Assembly: GCA_938038735.1 (NCBI GenBank)
Contig: CALHSW010000001.1
Coordinates: 18,353-82,352 of the forward strand
Direction of reading: 5' to 3'
Length of the DNA: 64,000 nt
Source: an uncultured Bacteroidia bacterium
GTDB lineage: Bacteria; Bacteroidota; Bacteroidia; Bacteroidales; CAJPTX01
Of the stretch, positions 52,329 to 61,357 are shown piece by piece. How positions within the stretch are numbered: the first letter of the stretch is position 1; each line of letters starts with the position of its first letter. The translations under genes were made by a program, and so were the position numbers. The notes beneath the pieces are model-generated. The model was not told the DNA's origin, made no database searches, and saw only the letters and a program-made list of their open reading frames with translations.

Positions 52329-52904
52329 CTATTTGCCTTTCTCTACTAACCCAGCACTCGTCTCCCTATAAGCTCTGCCACACGCCTTGCACTCTAGCTC
52401 CACCCCAAGCTTTACACCGCAGGCACATACCCACCCCACCTGCCTTGCGGGGCATCCCACAACCAAGGCATAGTCCTTTACATCTGATGCCACCACGCTC
52501 CCAGCCCCTACCATGGCGCACCGCCCAACCGTATGCCCACACACCACCGTACTGTTTGCTCCCAGTGACGCTCCTCGCCTTATCAATGTTTTAGCGTATT
52601 TGCCTCCCGCAGGGAATGCTGCCCTCGGTAAAACAACGTTAGTAAATACGCACGAGGGCCCACAGAACACGTCATCCTCTAGCTCCACTCCTTCATACAC
52701 CGACACATTATTCTGTATCCGCACACCATCACCGATGCGCACCCCTTTCGCCACGTTGACATTCTGCCCCAACGAGCAACGTTCCCCTATAATTGCCCCC
52801 GTCTGCACGTGGCAAAAATGCCAAATCTTCGTGCCTCGCCCTATTTGCACCCCCTCGTCTACATAGCTACTCGCATGCACAAAAAACTCTTTGCTCTCGC
52901 CCAT
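52329..52904 (-). CDS. wbpD: UDP-2-acetamido-3-amino-2,3-dideoxy-glucuronate N-acetyltransferase
   Basis: 191 residues with a left-handed beta-helix of hexapeptide repeats (VQIGRGTKIWHFCHVQTGAI, VRIGDGVRIQNNVSVYEGVE). It acetylates the 3-amino group using acetyl-CoA. The C-terminus, after VGCPARQVGWV, has Cys in a CxC and CxxC arrangement (CACG and CKAC), a likely small zinc knuckle. The gene lies between wbpB and wbpE. Confidence 0.88.
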   Translation of the reverse strand: MGESKEFFVHASSYVDEGVQIGRGTKIWHFCHVQTGAIIGERCSLGQNVNVAKGVRIGDGVRIQNNVSVYEGVELEDDVFCGPSCVFTNVVLPRAAFPAGGKYAKTLIRRGASLGANSTVVCGHTVGRCAMVGAGSVVASDVKDYALVVGCPARQVGWVCACGVKLGVELECKACGRAYRETSAGLVEKGK

Positions 52905-52908
52905 CTCG

Positions 52909-53865
52909 CTAATCTCGTAATTGCTTACTCACCTGCTCCAGCACCCTCACTACCTCTGCCCCTTCTTCCCCCGATGCCACCTTATAGCCATCTCGCAAAT
53001 GCTGCACGAAGTAGCGAAGCTCCGCCATTAATGGCATCATAGGCTCATACGGAATCACCTCAACCCCATCATCAAATCCTACAGCCTCTCCGTTTCTCAT
53101 CTCAAACCCCTTCCGGTAGTACTGCACCTCTTTTTTCTCACTAGAGTCTTCATACACCACCATTCCCCTGCTCCCCACCACAACGAGCCGATGCTCCTTG
53201 AATGGATGCAACCAACTAGCAAAAACGTAGGCAACCTCGCCTCCTTCGTAGCGCAGCGTAGCCCGCACCTCGTCCTCTACCCCTGTCTGCAAAAATGCTC
53301 GCCCTCGTGCGCTAACCTCCACCGGGCTCCCCCCGAGGAAGAAGTTGAACAAGGAGATGTCATGCGGTGCTAACGACCAAAAGGCATTCTCCTCCGCCCG
53401 CACCCTTCCAAAATTCAGCCTATTGGAATAGAGGTATGCTATACGCCCTATTGCACCACCATCAATAAGCTCTTTTACCTTACGAATAGCCGGATGGAAG
53501 AGTAACAAATGCCCCACCATTACACGCGCCCCATGCTGTTTAGCGACCTCCAGCAAATGTATTGCATCGGCCGTTGACAGTGCCATCGGCTTCTCTATCA
53601 ACACTGCGCATCCCGCTTCTAGCAATGGCAGGGCCACCTGCACATGCCGCGCCGCGGGGACTGCCACCACGTAGCCATCAAAGCCATCGACCATCGCCGC
53701 CTCCACATCGCAATGCACCCGGATCCCATACTCCGCCCGCACCTGCGCCCGCCGCTCTGCATCAGTCTCAACTACCCCTGCTAAGCACCCCATATCATGC
53801 AACGTGTGAAGATGGTTCTTCCCCCATCGTCCAGCCCCTACCACGCATATCCTTGCACGCTCCAT
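52909..53865 (-). CDS. wbpB: UDP-N-acetyl-glucosaminuronate 3-dehydrogenase (Gfo/Idh/MocA family)
   Basis: 318 residues. Rossmann NAD site VVGAGRWGKNHLHTLHDMG and the family signature IEKPMALSTADA. HDISLFNFFLGG is the conserved catalytic-side His region. In P. aeruginosa-like pathways it oxidises C3 of UDP-GlcNAcA, recycling NAD with 2-oxoglutarate. It starts 23 bases after wbpA and runs 4 bases before wbpD. Confidence 0.88.
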   Translation of the reverse strand: MERARICVVGAGRWGKNHLHTLHDMGCLAGVVETDAERRAQVRAEYGIRVHCDVEAAMVDGFDGYVVAVPAARHVQVALPLLEAGCAVLIEKPMALSTADAIHLLEVAKQHGARVMVGHLLLFHPAIRKVKELIDGGAIGRIAYLYSNRLNFGRVRAEENAFWSLAPHDISLFNFFLGGSPVEVSARGRAFLQTGVEDEVRATLRYEGGEVAYVFASWLHPFKEHRLVVVGSRGMVVYEDSSEKKEVQYYRKGFEMRNGEAVGFDDGVEVIPYEPMMPLMAELRYFVQHLRDGYKVASGEEGAEVVRVLEQVSKQLRD

Positions 53866-53888
53866 GCTTAGCTCCCCTCTTTTTGTAA

Positions 53889-55256
53889 TTACAGTAAATG
53901 AATATTCTCTCGCACTTCCACCTTGCTCATGGCGTTCTTCGTGTCAAATATACACTTCGCATGCGCCTGTATCATACCATAATCCAACGTGGTATGCGCC
54001 GTGGTGATTACCACCAAATCTGCGCTCTTTACGGTCTCCTTCGTCAATGCTTTTAACCCGCTGTACGCTTTACCATCATGACTAAACGATGGGACGTATG
54101 GATCGTAGTACTCCACATCCGCCCCACGCGCCAAGAGTTCCTCGTAAACACGTATCGCTGGACTTTCCCGGAAATCGTCAATGTCCTGCTTATACGCCAT
54201 GCCAAGCTGTAGAATCTTTGACCCTCTCACTGGCTTACACGCATCGTTAAGCAGCGCAGCCATACGGTCTACGCAGTACTCGGGCATCCTATCGTTTATC
54301 ATCATTGATGACTCTATCATCGATGTGTGAAATCCATACTCTCTCGCCTTCCACGATAGGTAATATGGATCAAGCGGTATGCAGTGCCCCCCAAGTCCAG
54401 GGCCTGGGTAGAACGCCTGAAAGCCGTAGGGCTTCGTTTTGGCAGCCTCTATCACCTCCCACAGGTTGATATCCATCTTATGGCACAGCATTGCCAGCTC
54501 ATTGACCAGGCCAATATTGACGTTGCGATACGTATTCTCCAATATCTTCTCCATCTCCGCCACCCTCGGACTTGACACCGTGAACACCTCGCTGGAGAGC
54601 ACGGCTCTATAAACAGCCGCAATTACCTCACGCGCATCGTCACCTATCGCCCCGACCACCTTCGGCGTATTCTTTGTCTTGTATATCAGATTGCCCGGAT
54701 CCACCCGCTCAGGCGAAAAGCCTAGGTAAAAATCCTCTCCGCACTTCAGCCCGCTCTCCCGCTCCAGGATGGGGCGTACGAGTTCCTCCGTAGTGCCTGG
54801 GTACGTGGTAGACTCCAGCACCACTATCGCCCCACGTTTCATGTGCGCCCCTATCGCCTCTACTGAAGCCTTCACGTAGCTTATATTCGGCTCTTGATGC
54901 GAATCAAGCGGCGTGGGAACACATATCGCCACAAAGTCTACCTCCTTCACGAAATCAAAATCCGAAGTGGCCCTAAGCATTCCGCTCCGCACGATAGCCT
55001 CCAAATCGGCATTCACCACATCACCGATGTAGTTTTCCCCTCGATTTACCATCTCCACCTTTTGCGGCTGCACATCAAACCCTATCGTACGAAACCCCGC
55101 CTTCGCCTTTTCCACAGCCAACGGAAGCCCTACGTAGCCCAATCCGACTACGCCCACTGTCAGTTTCCTTGCCTCTATACGCGCTAAAATATCCGATTTC
55201 AAAAAAAAGTTCCTGTCTTTTAGATTTTTCTCTAGTCTGTCCCAAAGGCCGTTCAC
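53889..55256 (-). CDS. wbpA: UDP-N-acetyl-D-glucosamine 6-dehydrogenase
   Basis: 455 residues. NAD-binding VGVVGLGYVGLPLAVEKAK, hydride-transfer region VLESTTYPGTTEE, and catalytic Cys292 in GPGLGGHCIPLDPYYLSW. It oxidises UDP-GlcNAc to UDP-GlcNAcA, the first step of the wbp route. It lies 39 bases after der. The preferred substrate (GlcNAc versus ManNAc) is inferred from the neighbours. Confidence 0.9.
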   Translation of the reverse strand: MNGLWDRLEKNLKDRNFFLKSDILARIEARKLTVGVVGLGYVGLPLAVEKAKAGFRTIGFDVQPQKVEMVNRGENYIGDVVNADLEAIVRSGMLRATSDFDFVKEVDFVAICVPTPLDSHQEPNISYVKASVEAIGAHMKRGAIVVLESTTYPGTTEELVRPILERESGLKCGEDFYLGFSPERVDPGNLIYKTKNTPKVVGAIGDDAREVIAAVYRAVLSSEVFTVSSPRVAEMEKILENTYRNVNIGLVNELAMLCHKMDINLWEVIEAAKTKPYGFQAFYPGPGLGGHCIPLDPYYLSWKAREYGFHTSMIESSMMINDRMPEYCVDRMAALLNDACKPVRGSKILQLGMAYKQDIDDFRESPAIRVYEELLARGADVEYYDPYVPSFSHDGKAYSGLKALTKETVKSADLVVITTAHTTLDYGMIQAHAKCIFDTKNAMSKVEVRENIHLL

Positions 55257-55295
55257 GCCATTTACATTTTCCCTTCTCCAATCCCCGCTGACACT

Positions 55296-56600
55296 CTACT
55301 TCTTCCGCATATATATCTGCATCGGCGCACCCTGAAAATCAAACTTTTCCCGAATCTGATTCTCCAAGTACCGCATGTAGGGGCGTTTCACGTATTGCGG
55401 CAAGTTACAAAAAAAGGCGAACGCCGGCCACGCCGTCGGCAGCTGCGTCACGTACTTTATCTGTATCCTCTTTCCCTTTTCTGCCGGCGGCGGTACTGCC
55501 TCTATAGCTGGAAGCAACGCTTCGTTCAGTCTACTCGTTGGAATCTTCCGCTTTCGATTTTCATACACGCCCATCGCCGCCTCTAGCAGCTTCAAGATAC
55601 GCTGCTTCTTGAGTGCCGAGGTGAAAAAAATTGGCACATCGTTAAAAGGGGCAATCAATCGCTGTATCTCTTCCGTCACCCGCTTCGTTGACATTGAGTC
55701 CTTCTCTACCGCATCCCACTTATTGACCGCTATCACTACCCCCTTCCGGTTACGATGTATCAGGTCAAATATGCTTTGATCCTGCCCTTCAAAGCCCCGC
55801 GTGGCATCAACAACCAAAATGCACACATCCGACTGCTCTATGGCCCGTATCGAACGTATCACCGAGTAGAACTCCACGTTCTCCGTCACCTTCCCCTTCT
55901 TTCGCAGCCCCGCGGTGTCTACCATTATAAAGTCAAAACCGAACTTCGTATAGCGAGAACCTATGGCATCCCGCGTCGTCCCTGCTATCGGGGTTACTAT
56001 GTTCCGCTCCTCATCCACCAACGCGTTCACCATTGACGATTTGCCCACATTGGGACGCCCCACAATCGTAATCCGCGGCACTTCGCTCTCATCGTCCAAC
56101 GCCCTATCCGGCAGAAGCTCCACAAGCCTATCCAGAAGCTCCCCAGTGCCAGTACCATTTATTGCGGAAAGCATGTACGGATCACCAAGCCCCATCGAGT
56201 AGAAGTCGTAGCCATCCGCGATACGATTCGCCGTATCCGTTTTATTCACCACCACTAGGCAGGGTTTCCCTGCCTCCCGAAGCATCCGCGCCACCATATC
56301 GTCAAGATCCGTAACGCCCGTTGTCACGTCCACAACGAACAGAATAACATCGCACTCTGCGATTGCTACCTCCGCCTGCTTGCGAATTTCCGACTCAAAC
56401 ACATCATCGCTCCCCACCACGATACCCCCTGTGTCAACTACAGAAAACTCCTTCCCATTCCAATCGCTATGCCCGTATATCCTATCGCGCGTTACGCCCG
56501 ACTCCTCGTGCACTATGGCATCCCTGCGCCCGACCAAGCGGTTGAACAGCGTGGACTTCCCTACGTTCGGACGCCCAACTATCGCTACTAATCCAGCCAT
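55296..56600 (-). CDS. der: ribosome assembly GTPase Der (EngA)
   Basis: 434 residues with two GTPase domains in tandem: GRPNVGKSTLFNRL / DTGGIV / NKTD and GRPNVGKSSMVNAL / DTAGLRKKGK / NKWD, followed by the KH-like domain (KRIQIKYVTQLPTAWPAFAF). It acts in 50S maturation. It lies 42 bases after era. Confidence 0.98.
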   Translation of the reverse strand: MAGLVAIVGRPNVGKSTLFNRLVGRRDAIVHEESGVTRDRIYGHSDWNGKEFSVVDTGGIVVGSDDVFESEIRKQAEVAIAECDVILFVVDVTTGVTDLDDMVARMLREAGKPCLVVVNKTDTANRIADGYDFYSMGLGDPYMLSAINGTGTGELLDRLVELLPDRALDDESEVPRITIVGRPNVGKSSMVNALVDEERNIVTPIAGTTRDAIGSRYTKFGFDFIMVDTAGLRKKGKVTENVEFYSVIRSIRAIEQSDVCILVVDATRGFEGQDQSIFDLIHRNRKGVVIAVNKWDAVEKDSMSTKRVTEEIQRLIAPFNDVPIFFTSALKKQRILKLLEAAMGVYENRKRKIPTSRLNEALLPAIEAVPPPAEKGKRIQIKYVTQLPTAWPAFAFFCNLPQYVKRPYMRYLENQIREKFDFQGAPMQIYMRKK

Positions 56601-56642
56601 CTTCTATCTCCCTATTTTTTCCTACCGCCCCAGTCCGAGACG

Positions 56643-57536
56643 CTACTCCATATACCCAAAACGTCGCAGCGTGGCATCATCATCACGCCAATCCTCCGCC
56701 ACCTGCACCGTCAACGCCAAATGCACCTTACGCTGCACGAACGATTCTATATCTTTTCGCGCCGCCACGCCGATGCGCTTCAGCATGCTTGCACCCTTGC
56801 CTATCAATATCCCCTTCTGCGACTCCCGCGCCACGTATATCACAGCATCTATGCGGTCAAGCGTTTCTCCCTCCTCGTAGCCACGCACAGCCACTTCCAC
56901 CGAGTACGGCACCTCCTGCCGACAGTACAGCAAAACCTTCTCCCGTATAATCTCCGTTACAAAGAACCGCACCGGCCGATCGGTCAGCGTATCCGGCGGG
57001 AAGTATTTTGGCCCTTCGGGGAGCATCTCTACAAGCTTAGGCTGTATCAAATCAACGCCAAAACCATGCAGCGCCGACGCGGGTAGTATCTCCGCCCCCG
57101 GCATCAACTCAGCCCAACGTGCTACCAACGCTTCCAGATCCGACTGCTTTGTCAAATCAATCTTATTGATAACCAGCAACTTCTTGATGTCACTTTCAGC
57201 GATACGCGCCAGAACATCCGCATGCTTATCAGGCTGTTCCACCACATCGGTTATGTATAGCAGAACATCGCTGTCCTCAAGTGAATCCTCCACTGCCTTC
57301 AGCATGGTACGCTGCAATGCATACGCCGGCGACAATATCCCCGGCGTATCGGAGTATACAATCTGGTACTCCGGCGTATCAACCACCCCGAATATCCGAT
57401 GCCTCGTTGTCTGCGCCTTGCTCGTCACTATTGACAACCGTTCCCCAACCAAACGATTCATCAGCGTGGACTTCCCCACGTTGGGGTTCCCCACTATGCT
57501 CACGTACCCTGACTTATGCTTTTGATTCGCTTCCAA
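56643..57536 (-). CDS. era: ribosome assembly GTPase Era
   Basis: 297 residues. G1 GNPNVGKSTLMNRL, G3 DTPG, G4 NKID, and a C-terminal KH domain (KGILIGKGASMLKRIG) that binds the 3' end of 16S rRNA. It begins the era-der pair that precedes the wbp genes. Confidence 0.98.
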   Translation of the reverse strand: MEANQKHKSGYVSIVGNPNVGKSTLMNRLVGERLSIVTSKAQTTRHRIFGVVDTPEYQIVYSDTPGILSPAYALQRTMLKAVEDSLEDSDVLLYITDVVEQPDKHADVLARIAESDIKKLLVINKIDLTKQSDLEALVARWAELMPGAEILPASALHGFGVDLIQPKLVEMLPEGPKYFPPDTLTDRPVRFFVTEIIREKVLLYCRQEVPYSVEVAVRGYEEGETLDRIDAVIYVARESQKGILIGKGASMLKRIGVAARKDIESFVQRKVHLALTVQVAEDWRDDDATLRRFGYME

Positions 57537-57684
57537 CCGTCCTCAGCCTTTTATGCTTTCCTCTAATCTACGCAGCGCATGGACCAAGCTCCTTGATCCA
57601 CGCGCTGCCACATTCTATCGTCTCACCCGACTTGCTCCGCCTCTACTAATTCCGATCCTCCAAGCCTCTCACTCTCCACTCATT

Positions 57685-59550
57685 CTACTTCGCGAGCTTA
57701 CGCGGATGCAGCATAGCCACCGGCGAAAGTATCTCGTCAAGACGCTCCTTCGAGAGCCATCCCTTCTCTAGCACAAGGTCGTATACGCTCGCATTCTTCT
57801 CGAGCGCCTCCTTCGCCACTATCGTGGATTTCTCGTAGCCCAGCACTGGGTTCAGCGCTGTCACTATACCTATGCTATTGAACACCTGCTCCTTGCAGTG
57901 CTCTGCATTTGCGGTAATCCCCTCCACGCACCGGAATCGCAACGTCTTCATGCCGTTTCGTAGTATCTCAATCGACTCCATCACGCTCTGCACGGCTACA
58001 GGCTCAAACACGTTGAGCTCCAACTGCCCCGCCTCTACTGCCATCGACACGGTTAAGTCGTTGCCTATCACCTTAAACGCCACCATGCTCACCACCTCTG
58101 GAATCACGGGGTTTACCTTCCCTGGCATTATTGACGATCCGGGCTGGCGTGGCGGGAGATTTATCTCGTTTAGCCCCGTCCGAGGCCCTGAAGAAAGCAA
58201 ACGAAGATCATTGCATATCTTGGAAATCTTCACAGCCAACCGCTTCAAAGCCGATGAGTAGCTTACAAAGTCGCTTACATCCTGCGTGGCCCGTATCAAG
58301 TTGTCCGCCAGCTTCACATCAAAGCCAGTAATATGCGCCAAATGCTCCACGCACTTCTCCGCGTAGCCAGGCACGGCGTTAATGCCAGTCCCAATCGCCG
58401 TAGCCCCCATGTTCACCTCCAGGAAGTAGTTAGCCGCTCGGCGAAGCCGTACCGCCTCACCCGCTAGCATATCCGCGTAGGCCTGAAATTCCTGCCCTAG
58501 CGTCATCGGCACTGCGTCCTGCAGCTGCGTACGTCCCATTTTTAGGACGTGCTTAAACTCCTCGGCCTTCTTCGCAAACGCCTCTGCCAGCTCCGATACG
58601 CTCTGCTCCAACTTCTCGTTCGACATGTAGATCGCTATCTTCATAGCCGTCGGGTAGGAGTCGTTGGTACTCTGCGAAAGGTTTACATGGTTGTTCGGGT
58701 GGCAATACTCATACTCGCCGCGCTTACGCCCCATGATTTCCAACGCACGGTTCGCTATCACCTCGTTGGCGTTCATATTGGTTGATGTGCCTGCGCCCCC
58801 CTGGATCATATCAACCGTGAAGTGCTGGTGGAACTTACCCTCTCGCAGCTCTCGGCATGCCGTCACGATGGCATCGTGTACATCCTTTGAGAGTAGTCCC
58901 AAGTCGTAGTTCGCCTCGGCACACGCCTCTTTCACCATTGACAGACCATCAATAATCGTGGGGTAAAAGCTCAAATTCACGCCTGTGATGTTAAAATTCT
59001 CCATGGCGCGAAGGGTCTGCACCCCATAGTAGCTCTCCGCCGGCACATCGCGCTCGCCCAGCAAATCATGCTCCTTGCGGGTTGTCCCTGAAAAGTACTG
59101 CGCCCCAGTCTTGATACGTTGGGCATTCGCCTGACCTATCCGCTGCGACACCACCTGCACTATCTTCGAAAACACCTTGATGGTGGCATCAGCATCGTGT
59201 TGAAAAAAGGTTTTACCTATCACAAGAACCGCTGTAGGCGACATGGCCCTCGCCGTTGTTGAGTGCGTTGAGTCTGCCATCCATGATCCCTCTCCGAGAA
59301 AATCACCCGTATGGAACTGCGCAAGCTTCACCTCTGCGCCGTAGGGACTCGTTTTGAACAAATCCACCTGCCCCTCCAGAATGATAAAAAACTCTTCCCG
59401 CGGGCCATTCTCCCAAAATAGCAGGTCGCCCTTCTCGAACGACACCTCGCGCACGCTCTCAGCAAGAGCCTCAAGCTGCTTGCCATCTAACTCTTGGAAT
59501 AGGCTTATGCCCTTCAGAAAAACTATCGTCTGCTGCTTGTCCATTGCCAT
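57685..59550 (-). CDS. aspA: aspartate ammonia-lyase with N-terminal cyclic-nucleotide-binding domain
   Basis: 621 residues. Residues about 10-135 form a cNMP-binding domain (IILEGQVDLFKTSPYG, GDFLGEGSWM at 82-91 with the phosphate-cassette Arg101). The rest is a fumarase/aspartase-fold enzyme: DLLGERDVPAESYYGVQTLR, QGGAGTSTNMNANEVI, NLSQSTNDSYPTAMKI and the signature GSSIMPGKVNP (471-481), whose serine loop is catalytic. Aspartases of typical size are about 470 residues, so the extra domain explains the length. It converts aspartate to fumarate and ammonia; the fusion suggests direct regulation by a nucleotide. Argininosuccinate-type lyases have a different signature. Confidence 0.9.
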   Translation of the reverse strand: MAMDKQQTIVFLKGISLFQELDGKQLEALAESVREVSFEKGDLLFWENGPREEFFIILEGQVDLFKTSPYGAEVKLAQFHTGDFLGEGSWMADSTHSTTARAMSPTAVLVIGKTFFQHDADATIKVFSKIVQVVSQRIGQANAQRIKTGAQYFSGTTRKEHDLLGERDVPAESYYGVQTLRAMENFNITGVNLSFYPTIIDGLSMVKEACAEANYDLGLLSKDVHDAIVTACRELREGKFHQHFTVDMIQGGAGTSTNMNANEVIANRALEIMGRKRGEYEYCHPNNHVNLSQSTNDSYPTAMKIAIYMSNEKLEQSVSELAEAFAKKAEEFKHVLKMGRTQLQDAVPMTLGQEFQAYADMLAGEAVRLRRAANYFLEVNMGATAIGTGINAVPGYAEKCVEHLAHITGFDVKLADNLIRATQDVSDFVSYSSALKRLAVKISKICNDLRLLSSGPRTGLNEINLPPRQPGSSIMPGKVNPVIPEVVSMVAFKVIGNDLTVSMAVEAGQLELNVFEPVAVQSVMESIEILRNGMKTLRFRCVEGITANAEHCKEQVFNSIGIVTALNPVLGYEKSTIVAKEALEKNASVYDLVLEKGWLSKERLDEILSPVAMLHPRKLAK

Positions 59551-60118
59551 TCAATCTTGTATGTTTCACCCCTCTTCCTTCACATAGGAAGACCATCGCC
59601 TCTTTCGTAAAGCGCACAAAGGTACAAAATTATTCCTTCTGCTTAGCGATAGCATCGGAATACATTCCCCATCGATGCACGTAGGTCACTACTTTTAACC
59701 CCTCACCCCATTGTCTCCTCTCCCTACTCTCTCCCTCCGCAGAGCTCTGATAGAGGGAACGCGATGCGCTACTAGTACGCCTTCCTAACACCATTCTTGC
59801 TTACTGCTACGCCAACATACCAATCTTAATCGCCTCTATGCGTGCTTTATAACTTACCACATGAAAAGCTTCTTGAGTTACGTAAGGTACAAACGATGCA
59901 ATTTCAACTATTTGGAATACTGTCTCATTTATACTGTACATCAGACATTATTATTCGCTACACGTAACATATACACAACAGAGGAGTATAATGCAAGCGG
60001 GGGAGGTCTCTGCAACCAAAGGCAGGGTGTTCTTCCAATGAAATGTCGTAAGAGGAAATAAACCATTACACAAATCATTATAGCGTTATTAATAACTTTA
60101 AATCAATACAACAAAGCC
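59551..60118. other. intergenic interval between aspA and a chemoreceptor
   Basis: A -7 box for aspA (TACCTTTG on the minus strand, 59617-59624) is the only site I can support; no -33 TTTG at standard spacing. The rest, AT-rich toward 60118, contains no credible gene. Confidence 0.4.
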
Positions 60119-61231
60119 ATGAATTCGTCTTTTGCATTTTTTCTCATACTAGGCATTGCTGCCGCGCTGTTCCTCGTTCTTTTCAACTACCTATTCAGAA
60201 AAAGCTTCTTCAAATACATTATGACCTCTCTCATAGTACTGGTGGTACTCGGCGCTATTCTTGGATACTTAGGTGCCCTCCGCGGCAACACGTTCTTCCT
60301 TCTAGGTGTCATTGTAGTCGCAACGCCATCCTCATTCATGATGATTGCCATGCAGCGGGCGATTCAACGCCCGCTTAAGGAAATCGCTGAAAAGATGAAC
60401 GCTGTCAGCGAGGGAAATCTCTCCGCGAGGCTAACCCATAAGTTGCGCAGCTCTAATAACGAAATCAGCCAAATCGCTTCCGCCTTTGAAAAGATGGTCG
60501 CCGAAATGCGTTCCAGCGTTGAGACCACGCAAAAAAATAGCAATGACGTGGTTGGGGCTAGCGAGCAGTTCAAGAGTCAGGCCACTAGCATTAGCCAAGG
60601 AGCCTCCACGCAGGCTGCCTCTACCGAACAAATTTCCGCCTCTATGGAAGAAATGGTAGCTAACATCAGCCAAAACATGGATAATGCGCAGCAGGGAGCC
60701 TCTATGAGTTCCACAGTAAATGCTCAAATTGGAGAGGTAAGCAATGAATTCCAGCGTACCGCTGCTGCAATGAAAGAAATTGACTCCAAGATTAGCGTGG
60801 TTACTGACATCGCCCAAAAAACTAATATCCTTGCCATCAATGCTGCCATAGAAGCCGCGCGTGCCGGTGAACATGGGCGCGGATTTGCAGTCGTTGCGAG
60901 CGAGGTTCGTCGCCTTGCCGATATGAGCGCAAAATCGGCGGAGGAAATCGGCACGCTCTCGAAGCAAAGTGCTGATGCCGTTACAGGCATGGGTAAAGCC
61001 CTTGAAACAACGCTACCTAACGTCCAAAAGATTGCCAGCATTATTCAGGAGATTGCCACCGCAAGCCAACAGCAGCAAGCTGGTACTGAGCAAATTAGTG
61101 CTGCACTTGACCAACTCGTGCAGGTGACTAATGAGAATTCTAGCGCTTCGCAGGAACTCAGCTCTACCTCTGACTCGCTGGTTAACATCTCAGAAAACAT
61201 GCTGCAAAACATCAATCGCTTTACAGTTTAA
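60119..61231 (+). CDS. short methyl-accepting chemotaxis protein without periplasmic sensor
   Basis: 370 residues, the same layout as the MCP at 49929-51041. Membrane helices lie at about 6-25 and 34-56, with a third possible at about 58-75 (FFLLGVIVVATPSSFMMIAM). A HAMP-like region (RPLKEIAEKMNAVSEGNLSA) precedes the coil, and the tip reads KTNILAINAAIEAARAGEHG and RGFAVVASEVRRLADMSAKS. It has no C-terminal CheR-binding pentapeptide. It is one of the few plus-strand genes in this part and ends at an intrinsic terminator. Confidence 0.92.
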   Translation: MNSSFAFFLILGIAAALFLVLFNYLFRKSFFKYIMTSLIVLVVLGAILGYLGALRGNTFFLLGVIVVATPSSFMMIAMQRAIQRPLKEIAEKMNAVSEGNLSARLTHKLRSSNNEISQIASAFEKMVAEMRSSVETTQKNSNDVVGASEQFKSQATSISQGASTQAASTEQISASMEEMVANISQNMDNAQQGASMSSTVNAQIGEVSNEFQRTAAAMKEIDSKISVVTDIAQKTNILAINAAIEAARAGEHGRGFAVVASEVRRLADMSAKSAEEIGTLSKQSADAVTGMGKALETTLPNVQKIASIIQEIATASQQQQAGTEQISAALDQLVQVTNENSSASQELSSTSDSLVNISENMLQNINRFTV

Positions 61232-61303
61232 GCGTTCTTTCTACAGTACAGCCTCTACGCAAGAGCAGTAACAGGGCATTTCTACACATTGTACACAAAG
61301 AAT

Positions 61304-61336
61304 GGGGGGCGATTGGCATCACCAATCGCCCCCCCC
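61304..61336. terminator. terminator shared by the MCP and beta-helix genes
   Basis: GGGGGGCGATTGG and its complement around a five-base loop, followed on the plus strand by ATTTTCTCT. It lies between two convergent genes (ends 61231 and 61358). Confidence 0.85.
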
Positions 61337-61357
61337 ATTTTCTCTAGATTTACATCT

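Noticed and set aside
59861..60061. A 66-codon frame upstream of the chemoreceptor
   Set aside because: No ribosome site, no recognised motif, and irregular composition in an AT-rich gap.
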